Shown: in pieces, positions 1-5,097 of the stretch
Position numbering within the stretch: position 1 is the first letter of the stretch
Layout: each line of letters opens with the position of its first letter
From: Natronomonas sp.
GTDB lineage: Archaea; Halobacteriota; Halobacteria; Halobacteriales; Haloarculaceae
DNA length: 5,097 bases
NCBI GenBank assembly: GCA_007135435.1
Contig: SLIW01000537.1
Span: 1-5,097 of the forward strand
Direction of reading: 5' to 3'
The notes under the pieces: generated by a model
Told to the model about the DNA's origin: nothing
Databases searched by the model: none
What the model saw: only the letters and a program-made list of their open reading frames with translations
Made by a program: the position numbers and the translations under genes

Positions 1-37
1 GAGCCCGACAGCTGCTCGTGTGGGCTGGCGCGGATAC

Positions 38-50
38 AACTATGCATCTA
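38..50 (+). promoter_or_regulatory. Possible TATA-like element for the GYD gene
   Basis: An AT-richer patch (AACTATGCATCTA) is centred about 28 bases upstream of the ATG at 72, the position expected for an archaeal TATA box if the transcript is leaderless. The match to a haloarchaeal TATA consensus is weak and only 71 bases of upstream sequence are available. Positions 1-37 hold nothing I can identify. Confidence 0.25.
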
Positions 51-71
51 CTCGGTGTACCCGTCCGCGGC

Positions 72-365
72 ATGCAGACGTACGTCCTCTTGACCACCTT
101 CACCAACCAGGGCATCGAAAACGTACGGGAAAGCCCCGAACGAACGGACCACGCGAGAGAGCTGGTCGAGTCACTCGGCGGGACGTGGAAGGACTTTTTC
201 GTCACCATGGGTCGGTACGACGGCGTCGTCATCGTCGACTTCCCGGACGACGAAACGGCTGCGCAGGCGGCGCTCACGCTCGCAGAAAGCGGTAACGTGA
301 CGACCGAAACACTCCGGGCGTTCTCCCTCGAGGAGTTTCGCGACGTCGCCGAAGCCATGTCGTGA
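72..365 (+). CDS. GYD-domain protein (small, function unknown)
   Basis: A 97-residue protein that fits the GYD family, a group of small proteins of about 95-100 residues common in archaea and bacteria with no settled biochemical role. The family start is recognisable as MQTYVLLTTFTNQGI, and the name-giving motif appears as GRYD at residues 47-50, followed by the strand VVIVDF and a helix rich in Ala (DDETAAQAALTLAESG). The fold expected for the family is a small ferredoxin-like alpha/beta domain that dimerises; that is family knowledge, not seen here. In-frame starts also exist at positions 18 and 42, but the ATG at 72 matches the usual N-terminus and lacks a clear SD, which is normal for leaderless haloarchaeal transcripts. 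It ends in TGA. It is separated by 257 bases from the transporter operon, so a shared function is not indicated. The family call is fairly sure; the function is unknown. Confidence 0.85.
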   Translation: MQTYVLLTTFTNQGIENVRESPERTDHARELVESLGGTWKDFFVTMGRYDGVVIVDFPDDETAAQAALTLAESGNVTTETLRAFSLEEFRDVAEAMS

Positions 366-383
366 CCCACTCGTCGGTGCCGC

Positions 384-416
384 TTCCGGTGCGTTGAAAC
401 TGACGTGTCGCCGGAA
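384..416 (+). other. Short inverted repeat downstream of the GYD gene
   Basis: TTCCGG at 384-389 is exactly complementary to CCGGAA at 411-416, and the next two positions can extend the stem in RNA by a U-G and a G-C pair, giving a stem of 6-8 bp with a loop of about 17-21 bases. It starts 19 bases after the GYD stop codon, so it could mark the 3' end of that transcript. No T-tract follows it (the run after it is A-rich), so it does not look like a classical archaeal terminator. It may be chance. Confidence 0.25.
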
Positions 417-500
417 ATGGCTCGCGAAAATACCGGGAAAAACGGAGTTACCGCCGACTAGTTAGCCCAATTTCAGAATTCCGTGGTGAACACTCCAACA

Positions 501-524
501 GATACTAACTACGTGCGGTATTAG
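501..524 (+). promoter_or_regulatory. Candidate promoter of the liv operon (TATA-like)
   Basis: The most AT-rich part of the region upstream of livH contains two TATA-like words, GATACTAACTA (501-511) and GGTATTAG (517-524). An archaeal TATA box lies about 25-30 bases before the transcript start, so these would give starts near 534 or 547 and a 5' leader of about 75-90 bases carrying the SD site at 607-613. Neither word is a strong consensus match, so which one is used, if either, is a guess. The imperfect palindrome at 469-480 just upstream could be an operator, but no regulator is identifiable. Confidence 0.3.
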
Positions 525-606
525 GAACCTCGGATGAGTTTCGTGATAACACGGCACACATTTTCGAGTCGCGGCCGCTGGTGGGGAGCCGAAGGGCCGG
601 GACGCC

Positions 607-613
607 GGAGGTG
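607..613 (+). promoter_or_regulatory. Ribosome binding site that fixes the livH start
   Basis: GGAGGTG lies 9 bases before the ATG at 623 and is a full match to the haloarchaeal anti-SD. It supports the ATG at 623 over the in-frame GTG at 581, which lies upstream of this site and would add 14 residues that lack the expected membrane-protein character. Confidence 0.75.
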
Positions 614-622
614 GGGGAGGGA

Positions 623-2059
623 ATGGTCGATACGGGGTTGAGTCACGCCGTCCTGAACGGACTGGTCACCGGGAGCTTCATCGCGCTCGGGGCCATCGGG
701 CTCTCGCTCGTCTACACCATCGCGGACGTTCCCAACTTCGCTCACGGGGAGCTGTTGATGCTGGGGGCCTACTTCGCCCTCCTCGTGAATCTGCCGGGAA
801 CGATGCCGGTGATCAGTTACGTCAGCGGCGGCGATCAGTCTGTCGTCCTCCTGGGGGCGGCCCTGCTGTTCGCCCTCACGGTTGGGGGCACGCTGGGCGT
901 CATCTACCTGCTCGGCGGTTGGCAGTCGTTCAGGGGTGCCTGGTGGCCGATCGACGTTCACCCGTGGGTCGCTATCGCGGTGCACGTCGGCCTGGCGCTC
1001 TTGCTGGGGGTGTACGTCGCCACCGGCGTTCCGGGCATGCTGCCCGCGTTCGTCCTCTCGGCGGTGCTGCTCGCCGCGATCGCCCCGCTGTTCGACAAGT
1101 ACGTCTTCAGGCGGTTCCGGGAGGCAGAGGCCTCGCTCGCGGTGATGTTGATCGCCGCGATGGGGCTCGCGTTTTTCCTCCGGTACACGGCCCACGCTAC
1201 CTACGGCGGCTCCGTTCGGCGGTACCAGTATCCGCGTGTCCGATCGGTCTTCGGGCAGGAGATCAACGTCGCGGCGGCGAAGTACTTCGACTTCTTCGTG
1301 GTGGAGTCAGGCGTCTCACTCCGCATCACCGACACCGCGGAGGTGATCGGCGACCCTGTCGTCGTCGTTCTGCAGTACACGTGGCTCACGTTCGCCGTCC
1401 TCGTGGGGGCCACCGCACTCGCGGCCTACGGGGGGTACCGGTGGCGACGGTCGGGGCTGGGCGAGCACGAGGCGGCCCAGACGATCGGTCCGAAGATGGT
1501 CGGGTCGCTGAGCGGCGTTCTCGTCCTGGTCGTCCTCGCGGTCGTGCTCGCCCAGCCGGGAGGGAACCCCGACGAGTACCTCTACGCGACGCGGATTCGG
1601 ACGTCGGTGATGCGGCTCTCGGTGATCGCGCTGGCTGGTGCGTTAATGATCTTCCTGCACGCGCTGTTGAAGGAGACGAAACTCGGGACGGCGATGCGGG
1701 CGGCTTCTGACAACCTCGACCTCGCCAAGGCGACCGGCATCGACACGGGGCGAGTGATGATGACGACCTGGATCATCGCGGGCGCCTACGCCGCCGTCGC
1801 CGGCGTCACCGTGGGAATGCTGTTTCACAACATCGTCCCCAGTATGGGCTTTTACCAGCTGTTACCCATGTTCGCGGCGGTCATCCTCGGCGGCCTGGCG
1901 TCGGTCTACGGGGCGATCGTCGGCGCCTACGTCGTCGGTATCGCGATGGAGGTCGGCATCTTCACGTTCGGCTTCGGCGGTGTCCACCGCGTGTCGATGG
2001 CGTTTCTGGTGCTCCTGATCGTATTACTCGTCAGACCGGAGGGGATCATCGGACGGTGA
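623..2059 (+). CDS. livH: LivH-type HAAT-family ABC permease, enlarged
   Basis: A 478-residue integral membrane protein, one of the two channel subunits of a branched-chain amino acid type ABC importer. Family landmarks are in order: the first helix LNGLVTGSFIALGAIGLSLV (11-30), the hallmark NFAHGE (38-43), a basic turn FDKYVFRRFREAE (157-169), the cytoplasmic coupling region around TKLGTAMRA (352-360) and TGIDTGRVMM (371-380), AAVILGGLASVYGAIVGA (418-435) and the end RPEGIIGR (471-478). LivH proteins are usually about 290-310 residues. The excess sits in two blocks, about residues 59-138 and 245-326, each with roughly two extra hydrophobic segments. All flanking motifs stay in one frame, so this is not a frameshift. 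The start at 623 is set by a strong SD. It leads the operon, 4 bases before livM. Family assignment is strong; the substrate is unknown (amino acids, urea and amides are all used by this family). Confidence 0.93.
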   Translation: MVDTGLSHAVLNGLVTGSFIALGAIGLSLVYTIADVPNFAHGELLMLGAYFALLVNLPGTMPVISYVSGGDQSVVLLGAALLFALTVGGTLGVIYLLGGWQSFRGAWWPIDVHPWVAIAVHVGLALLLGVYVATGVPGMLPAFVLSAVLLAAIAPLFDKYVFRRFREAEASLAVMLIAAMGLAFFLRYTAHATYGGSVRRYQYPRVRSVFGQEINVAAAKYFDFFVVESGVSLRITDTAEVIGDPVVVVLQYTWLTFAVLVGATALAAYGGYRWRRSGLGEHEAAQTIGPKMVGSLSGVLVLVVLAVVLAQPGGNPDEYLYATRIRTSVMRLSVIALAGALMIFLHALLKETKLGTAMRAASDNLDLAKATGIDTGRVMMTTWIIAGAYAAVAGVTVGMLFHNIVPSMGFYQLLPMFAAVILGGLASVYGAIVGAYVVGIAMEVGIFTFGFGGVHRVSMAFLVLLIVLLVRPEGIIGR

Positions 2060-2063
2060 CACC

Positions 2064-3776
2064 ATGTCTGCATCTGGACTCCTGATCCACACCGCCACGT
2101 TCGTGGCGATCTTCGCGCTGCTCGCGCTCGGCTTGAACCTCAAGTTCGGCTACGCCGGACTGCTCGACTTCGGGCACGTCGCGTTCTTCCTGGTCGGCGC
2201 GTACGTGACCGCGCTGTTCGTCCTGCCGCCACCCGACGCCTACCCAATCCAGACGTACGCGTTCGGGCTGGGACTGCCCTGGAGCGTCGGACTGCTCGCC
2301 GGCACGCTCGCGGCGGGGCTGCTCGGCCTGCTAGTCGCGCTCCCCGCGATCAGGTTGCGCGCCGATTACCTCGCGATCGCGCTGCTCGGGGTCTCGGTCA
2401 TCCTGGTCCGGATCGTCCAGACGGAGGGGTGGATCGCGAACGGTCCCGACGCCCTCCGCGGCTACAGCCGGCCGTTCAGCGGCCTGTTCCCGCTACCGGG
2501 CGAGTCCGGCTCGGCGGCGATCCTCCTCGGGCTCGTCGTCTTCACCGTCTGGGCGATCGTGCTGTACGTCGCCGCCCGCGAGGCGGCCCTCGATCCCCCG
2601 GCGTCGCAGAAGGGACGGCTGGTCCACGGAGTCGTCGCCGTGACGACCCTTGGCGTCGGTTACCTGGCGGTGCGCCGGACCAGGACCATCCTCGACGCGC
2701 GGGAGGGCGTTGGCGTCGGCCCGGGTGTCTCCCCGACCGATCAGCGGTACGTCATCGGGACGGCCCTGGCGTTCGGTCTCGTCGCGATGGGTGCCAGCCT
2801 CGTCGGCCTGGGCTCGTTCGCCATCTTCGTGTTCCTCGGGGCCGTCTCGCTGGCGGCCTGGGTCGTCGCCGGCATCAAGGTCCGCGCGCACTACCGGGAG
2901 TACGACCGGCGGGCGGTCGTGGCGGGCCTGGTGGGTTCGGTCGGGCTCTTCGTGGCCCTCGCGCCCACCTACACCCTCGGGGGGCTGGACACCGTCGTCG
3001 GCATCGTGGCGGTGGTCGCGACCTTCGTCCTCCTGGCCGCTTACTTCGTCGGTGTCTACTACGCCTTCCAGAACTGGGAACGGGTCCCCGTCGAGGGGAG
3101 CTTCCTGGCGGTCGTCGGGATCACGACCCTCTGGCTGCTCGCCATGCGGTACTTCGTCATCTCGATCGGGTCGACCTCTCCCGTGGCGATCCTGCGGTCG
3201 ACGAGGGACAACGTCCTCTGGCTCGTCGAGTTCGACCCGGCGGTCGGCGCGAGCTTCGGGTACAGCCGGTTCTTCTTCGTGATCGTCGTCGGGACCGTCG
3301 TCCTCTGTTACTTCATGATGGAGATGATGGCCAACTCGCCGTACGGTCGCGTCCTCCGGGCGATCCGCGACGACGAGGACGTGGCGCTCTCGCTGGGCAA
3401 GAACACCTTCCTCTTCAAGGTCCAGGCCATGATCCTCGGGAGCGCGGTGGCGGGGCTCGCGGGGGCCTACGCCGCAATCTACTACCGATCGCTCGGCTAC
3501 ACCCTCTTCCACCCGCTGGTGACGTTCTTCGTCTTCCTCATCGTCATCCTCGGCGGGAAGGGCAACAACAAGGGCGTCATCCTCGGCGCGGCCCTCTACT
3601 GGATCTTCGTGCGCGGGACCGTCGAGCTCGCCGCGATGTTCCCCGGCGGCATCGGCGGCCGGATCACCATCCTGCGGAACGCGATCATCGGGCTGCTGTT
3701 GATCCTCGTCCTCTACTACCGACCGGCGGGGCTCTGGAAGGAGGAGCCGCAGGTCGTGGAGGTGCCGGACAGATGA
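2064..3776 (+). CDS. livM: LivM-type HAAT-family ABC permease, strongly enlarged
   Basis: A 570-residue membrane protein, the second channel subunit. N-terminal LivM features are clear: ALGLNLKFGYAGLLDFGHVA (21-40), RLRADYLAIALLG (97-109) and the loop WIANGPDALRGYSRPF (123-138). The C-terminal half is also typical: SPYGRVLRAIRDDED (425-439), the coupling region that contacts the ATPase, then AVAGLAGAYAA (461-471), VILGGKGNNKGVILGAAL (494-511) and RPAGLWKE (553-560). Typical LivM proteins are about 300-430 residues. Here about 245 residues (151-395) with around seven hydrophobic segments sit between the two conserved halves. Removing them leaves about 325 residues. The gene begins 4 bases after livH, with a short GGTGA (2055-2059) overlapping the livH stop as its only close SD, which suggests translational coupling. 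It overlaps livG by ATGA. The family is certain; the role of the central block is unknown. Confidence 0.93.
   Translation: MSASGLLIHTATFVAIFALLALGLNLKFGYAGLLDFGHVAFFLVGAYVTALFVLPPPDAYPIQTYAFGLGLPWSVGLLAGTLAAGLLGLLVALPAIRLRADYLAIALLGVSVILVRIVQTEGWIANGPDALRGYSRPFSGLFPLPGESGSAAILLGLVVFTVWAIVLYVAAREAALDPPASQKGRLVHGVVAVTTLGVGYLAVRRTRTILDAREGVGVGPGVSPTDQRYVIGTALAFGLVAMGASLVGLGSFAIFVFLGAVSLAAWVVAGIKVRAHYREYDRRAVVAGLVGSVGLFVALAPTYTLGGLDTVVGIVAVVATFVLLAAYFVGVYYAFQNWERVPVEGSFLAVVGITTLWLLAMRYFVISIGSTSPVAILRSTRDNVLWLVEFDPAVGASFGYSRFFFVIVVGTVVLCYFMMEMMANSPYGRVLRAIRDDEDVALSLGKNTFLFKVQAMILGSAVAGLAGAYAAIYYRSLGYTLFHPLVTFFVFLIVILGGKGNNKGVILGAALYWIFVRGTVELAAMFPGGIGGRITILRNAIIGLLLILVLYYRPAGLWKEEPQVVEVPDR
3758..3764 (+). 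promoter_or_regulatory. Ribosome binding site of livG, inside livM
   Basis: GGAGGTG lies 8 bases before the ATG at 3773 and is a full anti-SD match. It fixes the start of the ATPase at the ATGA overlap with livM and so confirms that the unusual acidic N-terminal tail is translated, rather than the protein starting later near the ATPase fold. Confidence 0.75.
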
Positions 3777-4894
3777 CGAGCCGGAACCCGGAACTCGACG
3801 AGGGGGCGGAGGCCGGTTCGGAGACGGCGACGGAGGCCGACGCGGATGCGGGTGACGATGCCGCCGTGTCCGGCGGGTCCGGCGTCGAGACGGCGACGGG
3901 TGCGGGACCGGACGGTGGATCCGACCGGGGCGGCGACGCCATCGTGGAGGTCGAGGAGCTCCGGAAGACCTTCGGCGGCATCGTCGCCGTCGACGGGGCG
4001 ACCTTCGAGCTCGAGGAGGCGAAGATCACCGGCCTGATCGGGCCGAACGGCGCGGGGAAGACGACGACGTTCAACCTGCTGAGCGGGTTCCTCCAGCCGG
4101 ACAGCGGCGAGGTCCGGTTCCGGGGACGGTCGACGAGCGAGCTGATGCGTCCGAGCGCGGCCGAAGATCGGGTCTGGGTGACCGCCTCGGGGATCACCTT
4201 CGGCGGCGTCGGTGCGAGCCTCGCCGGCGCGGCGGGGGCGTCACTGGCGCTACTGGGCGGGGCCGCGGTCGTCGGCCTCGGGTTCGGTGCCGGCCTCTAC
4301 TACGGTCAGCGCGGTGTCCGCGAGCGGTACCTCGAGTCGCGCCCACAGCGACCACACCGGCTCGCCGAACACGGCATGGTCCGGACCTTCCAGATCACGC
4401 GCGAGCTCCAGGAGATGACGGTCATGGAGAACCTGATGCTGGGGCCGAGCGACCAGCGCGGCGAGAACCTCTTCCAGACGTGGTTCCGCCCGAACGCGGT
4501 CGCGGCCCAGGAACAGGAGATCCGCGACCGGGCGTTCGAGGTCCTCGAGCTCCTCGAGCTGTCCCACCTCACCAACGAGTACGCCGGCAACCTCAGCGGC
4601 GGCCAGCGGAAGCTGCTGGAGCTCGGCCGGGTCCTCATGGTCGACCCCGACGTGATCCTCCTGGACGAGCCGGTCGCGGGCGTCAACCCGTCGCTGCGGG
4701 AGAACCTCATGGACCGGATCCTCGAGCTCCGCGATCAGGGATACTCGTTCTGCATCGTCGAACACGACATGGACGTCATCATGCGGCTCAGCGACACCGT
4801 GATCGTGATGGACCAGGGGCAGGTCCTGACGGAGGGCTCCCCGGAGATCATCAGGGAGGACGAGCGCGTCATCGACGCGTATCTCGGAGGCTGA
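3773..4894 (+). CDS. livG: LivG-type ABC ATPase with acidic tail and hydrophobic insert
   Basis: A 373-residue ATP-binding subunit that powers the importer by dimerising with its LivF partner. The ABC motifs are complete: Walker A GPNGAGKTT (90-98), Q-loop in RTFQ (Gln207), signature LSGGQRK (274-280), Walker B VILLDEP (294-300) with catalytic Glu299, D-loop region AGVNPS (302-307) and the switch His331 in VEHDMD. It should therefore be active. LivG proteins are usually about 250 residues. Two additions explain the excess: an Asp/Glu/Gly/Ser-rich disordered-looking tail (1-55), and about 70 residues (123-191) placed between the strand GEVRFRG and the family segment PHRLAEHGMVRTFQ. Within the insert, residues 134-178 have no charged residue and are rich in Gly and Ala, enough for two membrane helices. 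That is very unusual for a cytosolic ATPase. The stop is the tandem TGATAA. The ATPase family is certain; membrane insertion is inferred. Confidence 0.94.
   Translation: MTSRNPELDEGAEAGSETATEADADAGDDAAVSGGSGVETATGAGPDGGSDRGGDAIVEVEELRKTFGGIVAVDGATFELEEAKITGLIGPNGAGKTTTFNLLSGFLQPDSGEVRFRGRSTSELMRPSAAEDRVWVTASGITFGGVGASLAGAAGASLALLGGAAVVGLGFGAGLYYGQRGVRERYLESRPQRPHRLAEHGMVRTFQITRELQEMTVMENLMLGPSDQRGENLFQTWFRPNAVAAQEQEIRDRAFEVLELLELSHLTNEYAGNLSGGQRKLLELGRVLMVDPDVILLDEPVAGVNPSLRENLMDRILELRDQGYSFCIVEHDMDVIMRLSDTVIVMDQGQVLTEGSPEIIREDERVIDAYLGG
4886..4890 (+). promoter_or_regulatory. Ribosome binding site of livF
   Basis: GGAGG, in the context GGAGGCTGAT, lies 10 bases before the ATG at 4901 and overlaps the last codons of livG. 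It supports the ATG at 4901 as the livF start and coupled translation of the two ATPases. Confidence 0.65.
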
Positions 4895-4900
4895 TAAGCG

Positions 4901-5097
4901 ATGGTACTACTGGAAGCTGAGGACGTGGAGTCCGGGTACGGCGACGCACAGATCCTGCACGGCGTCTCGATCGAGGTCGAGTCCGACGAGATCGTGAGCA
5001 TCATCGGCCCGAACGGCGCCGGCAAGTCGACGATGATGAAGGCGCTGTTCGGGCTGATCGAGACCTGGGAGGGACGAATCGTCTTCGACGGCGAGGA
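4901..5097 (+). CDS. livF: LivF-type ABC ATPase, 5' part only (cut by window end)
   Basis: The first 65 codons of the second ATP-binding subunit. The N-terminus VLLEAEDVESGYGDAQILHG has the aromatic A-loop Tyr13 typical of LivF (family form xxYG), followed by Walker A GPNGAGKST at residues 36-44 and the segment EGRIVFDGE, after which the window ends. Spacing from Walker A to the following strand is normal, with no insert in the part that can be seen; the region equivalent to the LivG insert lies just beyond the window. The gene starts 6 bases after livG and has its own SD. The order livH-livM-livG-livF is the classic HAAT layout and also that of urea transporters (urtBCDE), so the substrate is not settled. 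The truncation is due to the window edge, not a broken gene. Confidence 0.9.
   Translation, partial: MVLLEAEDVESGYGDAQILHGVSIEVESDEIVSIIGPNGAGKSTMMKALFGLIETWEGRIVFDGE

Larger units (their letters stand above)
366..622. other. Intergenic region between GYD gene and liv operon
   Basis: The 257 bases have no convincing gene. GC content falls clearly in 421-550 compared with the flanking genes, as is usual for a haloarchaeal promoter region. It contains the short inverted repeat at 384-416, an imperfect palindrome AATTTCAGAATT at 469-480, AT-rich candidates for a TATA box at 501-524, and a GC-rich leader from about 560 that ends in the livH SD site. No T-rich terminator is seen on the + strand. 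No tRNA or other RNA gene was recognised. Confidence 0.7.

Noticed and set aside
581..622. GTG at 581 as an upstream start of livH
   Set aside because: The extra 14 residues are not LivH-like and the strong SD lies between this GTG and the ATG at 623, at ideal spacing for the latter.
521..1195. Minus-strand 224-codon open frame covering the livH start region
   Set aside because: It is low-complexity, rich in Arg/Glu/Gln/Pro, and antisense to a clear permease and to the promoter region. No SD or family match was seen.
2493..3512. Minus-strand 339-codon open frame
   Set aside because: It is antisense to livM, and its product is a monotonous Asp/Glu/Arg/His/Gly mixture with no family motif. 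Such shadows are typical in haloarchaeal DNA.
2429..3772. Long open frame upstream of and continuous with livG, suggesting an 821-residue fusion
   Set aside because: This part is an Arg/Pro/Gly-rich shadow frame of livM produced by GC-rich codon use. The livG start is fixed by the SD at 3758-3764 and the ATGA overlap.
4172..4306. LivG insert as a sequencing error, frameshift or intron/intein
   Set aside because: The frame is the same on both sides, codon use is normal throughout, and there are no intein or splice motifs. The segment is too short and too hydrophobic for an intein.
4250..4765. Minus-strand 171-codon open frame opposite livG
   Set aside because: It is antisense to conserved ABC motifs of livG, its composition is typical of a reverse-complement shadow, and it has no recognisable domain.
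1..5097. CRISPR arrays, tRNA/rRNA genes, insertion sequences
   Set aside because: No regularly spaced direct repeats, no cloverleaf or rRNA-like sequence, and no transposase motifs or terminal inverted repeats were found by eye on either strand.

Overview
The window looks like chromosomal DNA from a halophilic archaeon of the class Halobacteria. GC content is high, third codon positions are almost always G or C, the proteins are rich in Asp and Glu, and the Shine-Dalgarno (SD) sites read GGAGGTG, which matches the haloarchaeal 16S rRNA tail. No genus can be named from the sequence alone.

Layout: a small GYD-domain gene (72-365) comes first, followed by a 257-bp gene-free stretch (366-622) that probably holds the promoter of the next operon. 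Then comes a tight four-gene operon on the + strand: a LivH-type permease (623-2059), a LivM-type permease (2064-3776), a LivG-type ATPase (3773-4894) and the first 65 codons of a LivF-type ATPase (4901 to the window end). Gene spacings are +4, -4 (ATGA overlap) and +6 bases, so the four are almost certainly co-transcribed. Together they encode the membrane and ATPase parts of a branched-chain amino acid type (HAAT family) ABC importer: two permeases form the channel and two ATPases drive it. No substrate-binding protein gene is visible, so the substrate (branched-chain amino acids, urea, short amides or another small solute) cannot be fixed here.

The most notable observation is that the three complete transporter proteins are all much longer than usual, and the excess is hydrophobic sequence inserted inside otherwise ordinary family motifs. 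LivH has two inserts of about 80 residues, each with about two predicted membrane helices. LivM has a central insert of about 245 residues with about seven hydrophobic segments. LivG, normally a soluble ATPase, carries an insert of about 70 residues containing a 45-residue uncharged Gly/Ala-rich stretch just before its Q-loop, plus an acidic 55-residue N-terminal tail. Subtracting the inserts (and the LivG tail) restores roughly normal family lengths in all three. This points to a coordinated membrane elaboration of a HAAT importer, including a possibly membrane-anchored ATPase. Whether this variant has been described cannot be determined without database searches.
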